From JADLDB01 sp040755835 (lineage in GTDB: Bacteria > Myxococcota > Myxococcia > Myxococcales > Myxococcaceae), in NCBI GenBank assembly GCA_040755835.1, contig JBFMAB010000072.1:1-64000 (forward strand): DNA of 64,000 bases, read 5' to 3'. Positions 41,666 to 49,971 of this stretch are shown here, piece by piece (the first letter of the stretch is position 1; each line of letters starts with the position of its first letter). Position numbers and translations under genes: made by a program. The notes below the pieces were generated by a model. That model was not told where the DNA came from and ran no database searches. It saw nothing but the letters and a program-made list of their open reading frames with translations.

Positions 41666-43060
41666 TCAGGCGCCCGACGCGATGGCCGGCGTCGGGGCCG
41701 GCGCCTCGCGCGTCCGGCGGCGCAGCTTCTCCACCAGGGTTGTCCGCTGCAAGCCCAGCAAGTCGGCCGCGGCCTTCTTGTTGCCCCGGGCCTGCTCCAG
41801 GGCAGCGTCGATGTACTCGTCCTCGATGCGGCGCAGCAGCGTCGGCAAGTCCACCGGCAGGGTGCCCTCCGGCGGGGACAGCGGCGGCGAAGCGCGCGTC
41901 GGGCCCCACGGCGAGCGCGGCGGGAACTCGACGACGGAGGAGACGGAGGAAGAGTGCGGATGGAACGGCCCCATCGTGCGCGCCGCGGCGTCCTCCGTCG
42001 GCGCAGCGGCCTCCGGCGCCGGCGGCATGGGCGCAGCCGTCATGGGCACTGGCGGCATGGGCACTGGCGGCATGGGCACTGGCGGCATGGGCGCTGACGG
42101 CATGGGCGCTGACGGCATGGGCGCTGACGGCATGGGCGCTGACGGCATGGGCGCCGGCGGCGTGCGCGTGGGCGGCGGAGCTGCGCGGAGCGGCTCGGGC
42201 GAGGCGACGTCGCCGCCCAACGCCACGGGGAAGGAGGGAGCGGTGTGCGCTTCGGGAGGCGGGCGGGGGCTGGTGGGTCGGGGCGCGGCCACGCCCAGCA
42301 CGGCGGCGGGCAGGTGCTCGACGCGCAGCTCGGGGCCCTCGGCCAGCACGGAGACGCGTTCCACGAGGTTCTCGAGCTCCCGGATGTTGCCGGGCCAGGC
42401 GTAGGCCGTGAGGCGCTCGTACACCTCGGGGGCGACCGGCCGTTGCTCGCCGCGCTCCCGCCAGAAGTGGGCGAACAGGACCGGGATATCGCCGGGCCGC
42501 TCACGCAACGGCGGCAACTCGATGGGGCACACCATGAGCCGGTAGTAGAGGTCGCGCCGGAAGCGCCCCGCCGCCACCTCCGCCTCGAGATCGCGGTTGG
42601 TCGCGGCGATGAGCCGGAAGTTGGCGGCCACCGACTCGTTGCTGCCCACGGGCTCGTAGACGCGCTCCTGGAGCATGCGCAACAGCTTCACCTGGAGCGC
42701 CAGCGGCAGCTCGCCCACCTCGTCGAGGAAGAGCGTCCCACCCTCTGCCATCGCGAGGCGCCCCTTGCGCGCCGCCACCGCGCCCGTGAAGGCGCCGCGC
42801 ACGTGCCCGAACAGCTCGCTCTCGAGCAGCGCCTCGGGAATCGCGCCGCAATTCATGGGCACGAAGGGGCTCGCAGCGCGCGAGGAGTGCTCGTGGATGT
42901 ACCGCGCCATCACTTCTTTGCCGGTCCCGGTCTCGCCGGTGATCAGCACCGTCGCCTCCGACGGCGCGAGCCGGCGCGCAGCCCGGAGCACGCCCTCCAT
43001 CACCGACCCCTCGCCCATCGCCAGCACCCGCCGCCCGCCCTTCACGCTCATGTCTGCCAT
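41666..43060 (-). CDS. sigma-54-dependent flagellar transcription activator without receiver domain
   Basis: 464 residues from ATG 43060 (GGAGGGAG upstream). Only about 20 residues precede the AAA+ domain: Walker A GETGTGKE (42-49), the sigma-54 contact loop GAFTGA (89-94), Walker B GTLFLDEV, then ATNRDLE and LRERPGDIPVLF. The usual receiver domain of FlrC/FlgR is missing. After the AAA+ domain comes a 150-residue linker containing pentapeptide repeats PMPSA/PMPPV. A Fis-type helix-turn-helix follows (YIDAALEQARGNKKAAADLLGLQRTTLVEKL). It is the likely master or class II activator for the sigma-54 promoters in this locus, and it has such a promoter itself. A divergent histidine kinase lies next door. 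Confidence 0.93.
   Translation of the reverse strand: MADMSVKGGRRVLAMGEGSVMEGVLRAARRLAPSEATVLITGETGTGKEVMARYIHEHSSRAASPFVPMNCGAIPEALLESELFGHVRGAFTGAVAARKGRLAMAEGGTLFLDEVGELPLALQVKLLRMLQERVYEPVGSNESVAANFRLIAATNRDLEAEVAAGRFRRDLYYRLMVCPIELPPLRERPGDIPVLFAHFWRERGEQRPVAPEVYERLTAYAWPGNIRELENLVERVSVLAEGPELRVEHLPAAVLGVAAPRPTSPRPPPEAHTAPSFPVALGGDVASPEPLRAAPPPTRTPPAPMPSAPMPSAPMPSAPMPSAPMPPVPMPPVPMPPVPMTAAPMPPAPEAAAPTEDAAARTMGPFHPHSSSVSSVVEFPPRSPWGPTRASPPLSPPEGTLPVDLPTLLRRIEDEYIDAALEQARGNKKAAADLLGLQRTTLVEKLRRRTREAPAPTPAIASGA
42026..42160. repeat. 15-bp minisatellite inside the activator gene
   Basis: Nine head-to-tail 15-bp units (CATGGGCACTGGCGG x3, CATGGGCGCTGACGG x4, plus one divergent unit at each end). 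On the minus strand they encode (A/V)PMP(S/P) pentapeptides in the linker between the AAA+ and DNA-binding domains. Units within each sub-block are identical, which suggests recent slippage; unit-number changes keep the frame. Confidence 0.9.
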
Positions 43061-43109
43061 TCCCGCTCCCTCCGGGCTGCGCCCGGGACTGATTGCGGGA
43101 GGGCGCCTC

Positions 43110-43125
43110 AGCAAGCGCCTTGCCA
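43110..43125 (-). promoter_or_regulatory. sigma-54 promoter upstream of the activator and flg/fli operon
   Basis: Minus-strand TGGCAAG-GCGC-TTGCT matches TGGCACG-N4-TTGCW at all but one position, with both invariant dinucleotides. Predicted start is near 43099, leaving a leader of about 39 nt before ATG 43060. The activator and the genes behind it would therefore be under RpoN control, including self-activation. Confidence 0.65.
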
Positions 43126-43231
43126 CCCGCCAGGCACGTGACGTTTCCCCTCGAAAACCGCCGTCAAGGGGGTGGCGAGCCGTCACCGCAGCCTCAGGTC
43201 CACGCTCACCCCCCCGTTTTCAACACCGGCG

Positions 43232-43266
43232 GATCCGCGCTTGTGCCGGAACGAGTTCCGCGGATC
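43232..43266. repeat. nested palindrome in the divergent regulatory region
   Basis: GATCCGCG (43232-43239) pairs with CGCGGATC (43259-43266), and inside it CGGAA pairs with TTCCG around a 4-nt loop. It lies between the activator (minus) and the kinase (plus), about 140 bp upstream of the activator promoter, so it could be an enhancer/activator site or a hairpin in the kinase leader. The remainder of this 308-bp gap shows no gene. Confidence 0.5.
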
Positions 43267-43368
43267 TGCACGCGGGGTCGAACTCGACTCCGGGCGCGCG
43301 GCAAAGACCCACGTCCCCGCTCGTGCGTCAGGGCGGTGGCGGGCAGCAGGCTTGCAACGCCGCCGAGC

Positions 43369-45378
43369 GTGAGCGACGCACAGGCAGATCCACGGCGATC
43401 CGACGAGCTTTCCTGGCTGGCGGAGCCGCTGGCGCGCCTGCTCGACGAGCTGCCGCTGGGGGTGGTGCAGCTCGATCCGTCGGGCCGCGTCGTCCACCAG
43501 AACGCGAGCGCGACGCTCCTCTTCGAAGGGCGCGGGGGCCCGCAGCTGGAAGATCAGCTGCGCCGCCTGTGCCGGGCGTCCGAAGAGACGGGCGAGATGA
43601 CGGAGGCCGCGCTGTCCTTCGGCGCGCAGGGCGAGCTGCGCATCCTGGTGGCGCAGGTGCCGTGCGTCGGTGGCTCCCTGGCGGTCATCGAGCGCGACGT
43701 GGTGGCCCGGGCGCGCGCCGAGAACCGGGCGATGCACGCGCTGTTGAAGCTGGCGACGCTGCCGAACGCGCCGGAGGTGGCCGCGCACCGGGCCCTGACG
43801 ACGCTGTCGGGCGCGCTGGCCGGCTGCGCGTTGGTGCTCTACGAGCTCGACGGCGCCCGGCGCGAGCTGAGGCCGCTGGCGCACGTCAACCTCACCGAGG
43901 CGCACGCGCCGCTGCTGGCGCCGCGGCCCGTCGACGGCGCCACCTCGCTCGTCAGCCGCGTCCTCCTCGTCAAGCAGGCGCTGCACGTCACGAACCTGGC
44001 GCGCTCCTTCTTTCCCTTCGAGCGCTCGCTCCAGGGAGGCGAACGGCTCTCGGCGCTGGCGCTGCCCGTCAGCGCCGACGGGGAGACGGTGGGCGCGCTG
44101 TACATCTGCGGGCCGCAGGGGCTGCTGACGACGGGCGAGCTCAAGCTGGTGCAGGGCCTGGCCGAGGCGATCGGCGCGGTGATCCGCCACGCGCAGCGCG
44201 AGACCGAGCTCACGCGCCACCGGGAGGCGCTGTCGTCTCTGCTCACCAACCTGCCCGACGCCATCTTCGAGCAGTCGACCGACGGCTTGATCCGCCAGGC
44301 GGCCGGGCAGGTCCACGCGCTGTTGGGCCGCTCGGCCGAGGAGGTGCTCGGGACGCGGCTCGGGGCGCTGCTGGCGCCCGAGGATCAGGCGCGCCTCGAG
44401 CGGCTGGTGGCGTCCGTGTCCGACACGTCGCTGGTGTTGGGCGAGTTCGCGGTGGAGCGCGCGGACGGCGTGCGGGTGCCCTGCGAGGTGTCGGCGTGGG
44501 TGACCCGCAGCACCGGGGGCGAGCCGGTGGTGCGAGCCGTGTTCCGGGACATCAGCCAGCGCAAGCGCCTGGAGGAAGAGCTGAACCGGGCGCGGGAGAC
44601 GGCGGTCCGCCGCGACCGCCTCGCGCTCATCGGGCAGCTGGCGGCCGGCGTCGGGCATGAGATCAACAACCCGCTGTCCTTCGTGAAGTCGAACCTCAGC
44701 AGCGTCGACGCGCTCGTCCGGGACGTGTCCGAGGGCGTCCGCAACGTGCTGGCGGCCAGCGACGATGCCGGGCGGGCCCGCGCGCGCGAGGCGCTGGACT
44801 TCGCGACGCGGGACCTCGCGGACCTGGCGCAGGAGACGATGCAGGGCGTCGAGCGAATCGCCGCCATCGTCCAGGCGCTCAAGGGCACGGCGCGCTCCCG
44901 CGCCGACGAGCCGCAGCGCTTCGACCCGGGTCCCGTCATCGCGCAGGCGGTGCAGTTCTTCACGGGCGGCAAGCACTGCAAGGGTCTGGTGACGGTGGAC
45001 GCGCCTGAGCTGCCGCCGGTGTTGGGGGAGTCCGGTGCGCTGTCACAGGTGCTCCTCAACCTGCTGGACAACGCCTACGACGCGACGAACGGGCAGGGCA
45101 GCATCGTGGTGAGCGCCGAAGCGGGCGAGCACTTCGTGGTGGTGCGCGTCACCGACTCGGGGCCCGGCATCCCCATCGAGGCGCGGCCGCACATCTTCGA
45201 GCCCTTCTTCACGACCAAGGGCGTGGGCAAGGGCACCGGGCTGGGCCTGCACATCAGCCGCGATCTCGTGGCGAAGCACGGCGGCCACCTGCGCTTCGAC
45301 ACGGGCGACGGCGGAACCACCTTCTTCGTCGAGTTGGTGAGGGCCGACGACGTGCCCGGAGGGAGCAACCATGGCTGA
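43369..45378 (+). CDS. soluble PAS-GAF-PAS sensor histidine kinase of the flagellar operon
   Basis: 669 residues from GTG 43369. No membrane helix. Order: PAS-like (about 15-115), GAF (about 125-275), PAS (285-400), phospho-acceptor box LIGQLAAGVGHEINNPLSF (H430), then the N box QVLLNLLDNAYDAT, G1 DSGPGIP and G2 GKGTGLGLHIS. It resembles NtrB/FlgS-type cytoplasmic kinases that feed sigma-54 flagellar activators. No response regulator with a receiver is encoded nearby; the adjacent activator lacks one. The last 8 bp overlap flgF, so the kinase heads the flgF-flgL operon. No strong ribosome site precedes the GTG, so the start is uncertain. Confidence 0.88.
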   Translation: MSDAQADPRRSDELSWLAEPLARLLDELPLGVVQLDPSGRVVHQNASATLLFEGRGGPQLEDQLRRLCRASEETGEMTEAALSFGAQGELRILVAQVPCVGGSLAVIERDVVARARAENRAMHALLKLATLPNAPEVAAHRALTTLSGALAGCALVLYELDGARRELRPLAHVNLTEAHAPLLAPRPVDGATSLVSRVLLVKQALHVTNLARSFFPFERSLQGGERLSALALPVSADGETVGALYICGPQGLLTTGELKLVQGLAEAIGAVIRHAQRETELTRHREALSSLLTNLPDAIFEQSTDGLIRQAAGQVHALLGRSAEEVLGTRLGALLAPEDQARLERLVASVSDTSLVLGEFAVERADGVRVPCEVSAWVTRSTGGEPVVRAVFRDISQRKRLEEELNRARETAVRRDRLALIGQLAAGVGHEINNPLSFVKSNLSSVDALVRDVSEGVRNVLAASDDAGRARAREALDFATRDLADLAQETMQGVERIAAIVQALKGTARSRADEPQRFDPGPVIAQAVQFFTGGKHCKGLVTVDAPELPPVLGESGALSQVLLNLLDNAYDATNGQGSIVVSAEAGEHFVVVRVTDSGPGIPIEARPHIFEPFFTTKGVGKGTGLGLHISRDLVAKHGGHLRFDTGDGGTTFFVELVRADDVPGGSNHG

Positions 45379-46078
45379 CGGCATCTACGTGTCGATGACC
45401 GGCGCCGCCGCGCGGGCCGAGCAGCTCGAAGCGGTGGCCGACAACCTCGCCAACGCGCAGACGGCCGGCTTCAAGGCGACCCGCCCGGCCTTCGAGGCCT
45501 TTCTCCCCGAGAGCGGCCAGGGGCAGCTCGGCTACACGGCGGCGGTGCACCGCGGCGTCGACCTGCGGCCCGGCGCCACGATGGTGACGGGGCTGCCCAC
45601 CGACGTCCTGCCCGACGGAGGCGCCTTCCTCGCCGTGGCGGGGGCGGACGGCGCGACGGGCTACACGCGGAACGGGCGCCTCGTCGCCGACGGCAGCGGC
45701 CGGCTCTCGGTCCTGGGCCGCGCGGTGCTGGGCGTCGATGGTCAGCCCATCATCGTGCCGGAAGGCTCTCCGTGGAGCGTCGACGGCCAGGGCACGGTGC
45801 TGGCGAACGGCCAGGAGGTGGGCCGGCTGGCGCTCTTTCTCCTGTCGGGCGACGTCGAGCGCCGCGGCGACGCGCTCTACGCGCCGGGTCCCGGCGGGCA
45901 GGCGATGGCCGTCGAGGCGCGCGTGCGGACCGGCGAGATCGAGCTGTCCAACGCCAGCCCGCTGGAGGCGGCGGTGCAGATGATCTCCGCCCAGCGCCAC
46001 TTCGACACCTCGATGCAGGCGCTGCAGACGTACCGGCAGCTCGACGCCCGCGCCGCCGAGGTCGGCAAGGCGCGTTGA
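45371..46078 (+). CDS. flgF: proximal rod protein FlgF
   Basis: 235 residues. N-terminal rod motif (IYVSMTGAAARAEQLEAVADNLANAQTAGFKATR), central FAVxxxxGxxxYTRNG strand (FLAVAGADGATGYTRNGRLVADGSGRL) and C-terminal SNASPLEAAVQMISAQRHFDTSMQALQTY. Starts inside the kinase gene (8-bp overlap). Confidence 0.95.
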   Translation: MADGIYVSMTGAAARAEQLEAVADNLANAQTAGFKATRPAFEAFLPESGQGQLGYTAAVHRGVDLRPGATMVTGLPTDVLPDGGAFLAVAGADGATGYTRNGRLVADGSGRLSVLGRAVLGVDGQPIIVPEGSPWSVDGQGTVLANGQEVGRLALFLLSGDVERRGDALYAPGPGGQAMAVEARVRTGEIELSNASPLEAAVQMISAQRHFDTSMQALQTYRQLDARAAEVGKAR

Positions 46079-46103
46079 CCACCACCACCTCGAGGAGGCC
46101 CTC

Positions 46104-46883
46104 ATGCTTCGTTCCCTCTACACCGCCGCCACCGGCATGGAAGCGCAGCAGACGCGCATGGACGTCACGGCCAACAACCTGGCCAACGCCAACACCACCG
46201 GCTTCAAGAAGGGGCGCGCGGAGTTCGAGGATCTCTTGAGCACCGTGCAGCGCCTGCCGGGCGCCCCGGCCCCCGGCGCGGAGCCGTCACCGCTGGAGGT
46301 GGGCATGGGCGTGCGCACCGCCGCGACGTCGCGCTCGATGACGCAGGGGGAAGCCGTCGCGACCAACAACCCGCTCGACGTCGCCATCGAAGGCGCGGGC
46401 TTTCTCGCGGTGCGCCTGCCGGGCGGCGACCTGGGCTACACCCGCGCCGGCAACCTGCGGGTGGACGGCGCCGGGCAGCTCGTCACCGCGCACGGCGATC
46501 TGCTCGAGCCCGACATCTCCATCCCCACCGACGCGACGAGCGTCACCATCCGCCGCGACGGCACCGTCCTCGCCAACGTGCCGGGCCGTGACGAGCCCCA
46601 GGAGCTGGGTCAGCTGGAGCTGACGCTCTTCCCCAACCCCAACGGCCTCGTCAGCCTCGGCCGGAACCTGCTCGCCGCCAGCCCGGCGTGCGGAGAGCCC
46701 CTGCGCGTCAAGCCCGGCGAACAGGGCGCCGGCTCCATCGCCCAGGGCTTCCTCGAGAACTCGAACGTGCAGGCGGTGGAGGAGATGATCGACCTGATCG
46801 CCACCCAGCGCGCCTACGAGCTCAACAGCAAAGTCATTCAGACGGCGGACCAGATGTTGCAGCGCCTCACCTCGCTGAGGTGA
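46104..46883 (+). CDS. flgG: distal rod protein FlgG
   Basis: 259 residues of usual length. LYTAATGMEAQQTRMDVTANNLANANTTGFKKGRAEFEDLL at the N-terminus, GYTRAGNLRVDGAGQLV in the middle, and QAVEEMIDLIATQRAYELNSKVIQTADQMLQ at the end. The distal rod passes through the P and L rings encoded downstream. Confidence 0.97.
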   Translation: MLRSLYTAATGMEAQQTRMDVTANNLANANTTGFKKGRAEFEDLLSTVQRLPGAPAPGAEPSPLEVGMGVRTAATSRSMTQGEAVATNNPLDVAIEGAGFLAVRLPGGDLGYTRAGNLRVDGAGQLVTAHGDLLEPDISIPTDATSVTIRRDGTVLANVPGRDEPQELGQLELTLFPNPNGLVSLGRNLLAASPACGEPLRVKPGEQGAGSIAQGFLENSNVQAVEEMIDLIATQRAYELNSKVIQTADQMLQRLTSLR

Positions 46884-46886
46884 ACC

Positions 46887-47498
46887 ATGACGCTCGCCGC
46901 CGGAATCGTGACGCTCGCCCTCGCGGCCTCGGCGAAGGACGCGCTGCTCGTGCAGCGCGCGCTCGAGGCCGGCACGGCGGCGCGCGTGGTGCTCGTCGAC
47001 GCGCGCCTGGGGCTGCCCGAAGGCTGCACTCCCCGCGCGGTGAAGCCGGCGGGCGCGGTGGAGCGGTCCGGCGTCGTTCCGCTGCTCGTCGACGGCGTGG
47101 ACGGCGCGGCGCGGTGCCAGGGGCGCGGCTGGGCGCGCGTGCGGCTCTTCGCGCCGGTGTGGGTGGTGACACGGACGGTGCCGGCGGACGCGCCCCTCGA
47201 CGGCGTGGTGGCGCGCGTCGAGCGCGAGCTGACGGCGGGCCTCGAGCCGCTCGCCGCGCCGCCCGACGGACGCCGCGCGCGCGTGACGCTGTCGAAGGGG
47301 ACGGTGCTGGAAGCCCGGCACCTGCGCGGCGAGGGGCCGGCGCCCGGCGAGCGCGTCGTGGTGGAGGTGCTGGTCGGCGCCGTCCGCCTCGAGCAGGACG
47401 CCGTGGCCATCGCCTGTCCCACCGCGTGTGCGCGGCTGTCGAACGGCGCCCGCCTCGCCGGCGCCTGGGTCGACGGGAAGCTGCGGGTGACGCCATGA
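46887..47498 (+). CDS. flgA: P-ring assembly chaperone FlgA
   Basis: 203 residues. Signal-like N-terminus, a variable middle, then the SAF/FlgA C-terminal domain (VTLSKGTVLEARHLRGEGPAPGERVVVEVLVGAVRLEQDAVAIACPTACARLSNGARLAGAWVDGKLRV). FlgA helps FlgI polymerise in the periplasm. It sits 3 bp after flgG and overlaps flgH by 4 bp. The N-terminal half is divergent. Confidence 0.85.
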   Translation: MTLAAGIVTLALAASAKDALLVQRALEAGTAARVVLVDARLGLPEGCTPRAVKPAGAVERSGVVPLLVDGVDGAARCQGRGWARVRLFAPVWVVTRTVPADAPLDGVVARVERELTAGLEPLAAPPDGRRARVTLSKGTVLEARHLRGEGPAPGERVVVEVLVGAVRLEQDAVAIACPTACARLSNGARLAGAWVDGKLRVTP

Positions 47499-48181
47499 CG
47501 CGCACGCTCGCGCTCTTCCCGGCGGTGGCGCTCCTCGGCTTCGCCTGCGGGGTGAAGCACATCGCGAAGTACGAGCCGAAGCAGCGCGTGTACGAGGTGG
47601 CCGACGCGGCGCCGGCCCCGGGCCCCGAGCAGGCCGAAGGCAGCCTGTTCCGCACGGGCGACCGCGCCGCCATGCTCTTCACGGACATGCGCGCCCTGCG
47701 CGTCAACGACCTGGTGGTGGTGAAGGTCGAGGAGCTCGCCGACTCCCGCCGCCAGGCCGACACCGACCTGCGGCGCTCCGCCAAATTCGAAAGCGACGTC
47801 GCCGCCTTCCTCCAGGCCGCCGGACAGCCGCAGGCGAGCGTCGGGGCGGGGTTGTCGGGCGGCGCCCAGTCCAGCTTCCAGGGCCTCGGCAGCACCCGCC
47901 GCTCCGAGCGCCTCGTCGCCACGGTGCCCGCGCTGGTGCGGAAGGTGCTGCCCAACGGCAACCTCTTCATCGAAGGCCACCGGGTGGTGCTGGTGAACCA
48001 GGAAGAGCACCACTTCTACCTGTCGGGCGTGGTGCGCCCCATCGACATCGACCAGCAGAACAGCGTGAAGAGCAGCCTCCTCGCCGACGCCGAGGTGGAA
48101 TTCACCGCCGTGGGCAACCTGTCCGACAACGAGCGGCAGGGCTGGTTGACCCGCTTCGTCAACTGGGTGTGGCCCTTCTAG
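47495..48181 (+). CDS. flgH: L-ring lipoprotein FlgH
   Basis: 228 residues from ATG 47495. Signal ending LLGFAC gives the acylated cysteine (lipobox slightly unusual). FlgH core: GSLFRTGDRAAMLFTDMRALRVNDLVVVKVEE, ATVPALVRKVLPNGNLFIEGHRVVLVNQE and VRPIDIDQQNSVKSSLLADAEVEF. Forms the bushing in the outer membrane, proof of a Gram-negative envelope. Confidence 0.95.
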   Translation: MTRTLALFPAVALLGFACGVKHIAKYEPKQRVYEVADAAPAPGPEQAEGSLFRTGDRAAMLFTDMRALRVNDLVVVKVEELADSRRQADTDLRRSAKFESDVAAFLQAAGQPQASVGAGLSGGAQSSFQGLGSTRRSERLVATVPALVRKVLPNGNLFIEGHRVVLVNQEEHHFYLSGVVRPIDIDQQNSVKSSLLADAEVEFTAVGNLSDNERQGWLTRFVNWVWPF

Positions 48182-48190
48182 GAGGACGCC

Positions 48191-49276
48191 GTGCGCACCT
48201 TCGCCCTCGCGCTGCTGCTCGCCCCGCTCGCCGCCGGCGCCGCCGACGCGCGCATCAAGGAGCTCGCCCAGGTGCAGGGCCAGCGCGACAACGAGCTGTT
48301 CGGCTACGGGCTGGTGGTGGGCCTCTCGGGCACCGGCGACTCGGACCGCGTCTTCTTCACCAACCAGTCCATCGCCGGCATGTTGGCCCGCCTGGGCATT
48401 CGCGTGGACCCGCGTGACGTGAGGAGCCGCAACGTCGCCGCGGTGATGGTGACGGCGCGGCTGCCCACCTTCACCCGCAGCGGGACGCGCCTCGACGTCA
48501 CGGTGTCCAGCATCGGCAACGCGCGCAGCCTCGCGGGCGGCGTCCTCCTGCTGACGCCGCTGACCGCCGCCGACGGCCAGGTGTACGCGCTCGCGCAGGG
48601 CAGCCTGCAGGTCGGCGGCTACGACACCGCGTGGCTGGGGAACCTGGTGCGCAAGAACCAGACGAACTCGGCGCGCGTGCCTGCCGGGGCGGTGGTGGAG
48701 AAGACGTACACGCCGCCGGTGCCCAAAGGCCCGGTGCTGCTCAGCCTCAAGCAGCCGGACCTCGGCACCGCCGTGCGCATCGCCCGGGCCATCGAGGCGA
48801 AGTACGGCGCAGGGACGGCGAAGGCGCTGGACCCGGCCGCCGTCGAGGTGACGCCGCCCGCCGACTTCGCCGCGCAGCCGCTGGCGATGCTGGCCGAGCT
48901 CGAGGAGCTGCGCGTCACCGTGGTGGAGCGCGCCCGCGTCGTCATCAACGAGCGCACCGGCACCGTGGTGGCGGGAGAAAACGTGCACCTGCGCCCCGCC
49001 GCCGTCGCGCACGGCGGGCTGACGGTCAACATCACGACGCGCCCCCTCATCGCCCAGCCGCAGCCCTTCACCCGCGCGGACACCGTCGTCCTGCCGTACG
49101 GCCAGGTGAACGCCGCCGAGGAGCGCGCCGACGCCGTCGCCCTGCCCGCCACCAGCTCGGTGGAGGATCTGGTGAAGGCGCTCAACGCGCTGCGCGTCAC
49201 CCCGCGCGACCTCGTGTCCATCATGCAGGCGCTGCACGCCGCGGGCGCGCTCGACGCCGACCTCGAGGTGCTGTGA
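48191..49276 (+). CDS. flgI: P-ring protein FlgI
   Basis: 361 residues from GTG 48191, with GGAGG overlapping the flgH stop. Signal peptide TFALALLLAPLAAGAADA, then RIKELAQVQGQRDNELFGYGLVVGLSGTGD, MLARLGIRVDPRDVRSRNVAAVMVTARLP, RVVINERTGTVVAGENVHLRPAAVAHGGLTVNI and the C-terminal RVTPRDLVSIMQALHAAGALDADLEVL. Builds the peptidoglycan-level ring. Its TGA overlaps the next ATG by one base. Confidence 0.96.
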   Translation: MRTFALALLLAPLAAGAADARIKELAQVQGQRDNELFGYGLVVGLSGTGDSDRVFFTNQSIAGMLARLGIRVDPRDVRSRNVAAVMVTARLPTFTRSGTRLDVTVSSIGNARSLAGGVLLLTPLTAADGQVYALAQGSLQVGGYDTAWLGNLVRKNQTNSARVPAGAVVEKTYTPPVPKGPVLLSLKQPDLGTAVRIARAIEAKYGAGTAKALDPAAVEVTPPADFAAQPLAMLAELEELRVTVVERARVVINERTGTVVAGENVHLRPAAVAHGGLTVNITTRPLIAQPQPFTRADTVVLPYGQVNAAEERADAVALPATSSVEDLVKALNALRVTPRDLVSIMQALHAAGALDADLEVL

Positions 49277-49971
49277 TGGGACTGCTGGACGCCGCCGACG
49301 CGCTGCGGGCCGCGGGCGATCCCCGGCGGGAGGCCGCGAAGGCGCTCGAGGCGCTCGTCCTCAAGCAGCTCATCGGCGCCTCGGGCGCCTTCAAGGGCGG
49401 CGACGCCGCCGGCAGCCAGGTGTGGGCCGACGTCTTCGCCGAGGCCGTGGCCGAAGCCGTCGCCGGCTCCGGCGGTCTCGGCCTGGGCGCCGCGCTGGCC
49501 GCCTCGCTGCCCGCCCCGCCCTCCGGCACCCCCGGCGACGTCCTGCCGGGCGGCGGTGTCCTCACCAGCGGCTTCGGCGAGCGCGTCGACCCCTTCACGC
49601 ACCAGACGCGCCGCCACGACGGCGTCGACCTCGCCGCCCCCGAAGGCACCCCGATCCTCTCGGTGGCCGACGGCGTGGTGCTGTCCGCCGGCCCCCGCGG
49701 CGGCTACGGCAACGCCGTGGAGGTGGCACACCCCGACGGCACCACCTCGCTCTACGCCCACGCCCGCGAGGTGACGGTGTCCGCGGGGCAACCCGTCCGC
49801 GCAGGCGACGTCCTCGCACACGTCGGCCGAACGGGCCGAAGCACCGGCAATCACTTGCACTTCGAGCTCCGGCGAGGAGGCCACGCGGTGGATCCGCGGC
49901 TGGCCCTCAAGAGGTACGGCGCCCGTGCCGATACGAGCGGTGCAGAGCCTCCTGGCGAGGAGTCGCCATGA
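49276..49971 (+). CDS. FlgJ-like rod-binding domain fused to an M23 peptidase
   Basis: 231 residues. Residues 1-75 resemble the FlgJ N-terminal rod-capping domain (EAAKALEALVLKQLIGASGAFKGGDAAGSQVWADVFAEAVAEAVA). In place of the FlgJ glucosaminidase, the C-terminal 130 residues are a LytM/M23 metallopeptidase: SGFGERVDPFTHQTRRHDGVDLAAPEGTPI carries the HxxxD zinc ligands and STGNHLHFEL the HxH. The protein would cap the rod and open the wall by cutting cross-links rather than glycan strands. No signal peptide is visible, consistent with export through the flagellar channel. Confidence 0.85.
   Translation: MGLLDAADALRAAGDPRREAAKALEALVLKQLIGASGAFKGGDAAGSQVWADVFAEAVAEAVAGSGGLGLGAALAASLPAPPSGTPGDVLPGGGVLTSGFGERVDPFTHQTRRHDGVDLAAPEGTPILSVADGVVLSAGPRGGYGNAVEVAHPDGTTSLYAHAREVTVSAGQPVRAGDVLAHVGRTGRSTGNHLHFELRRGGHAVDPRLALKRYGARADTSGAEPPGEESP

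Noticed and set aside
43341..43356. GGGCAGC-AGGC-TTGCA before the flagellar kinase
   Set aside because: Only the invariant dinucleotides match and the start would almost coincide with the GTG; kept only as a remote possibility if the kinase start is further downstream.
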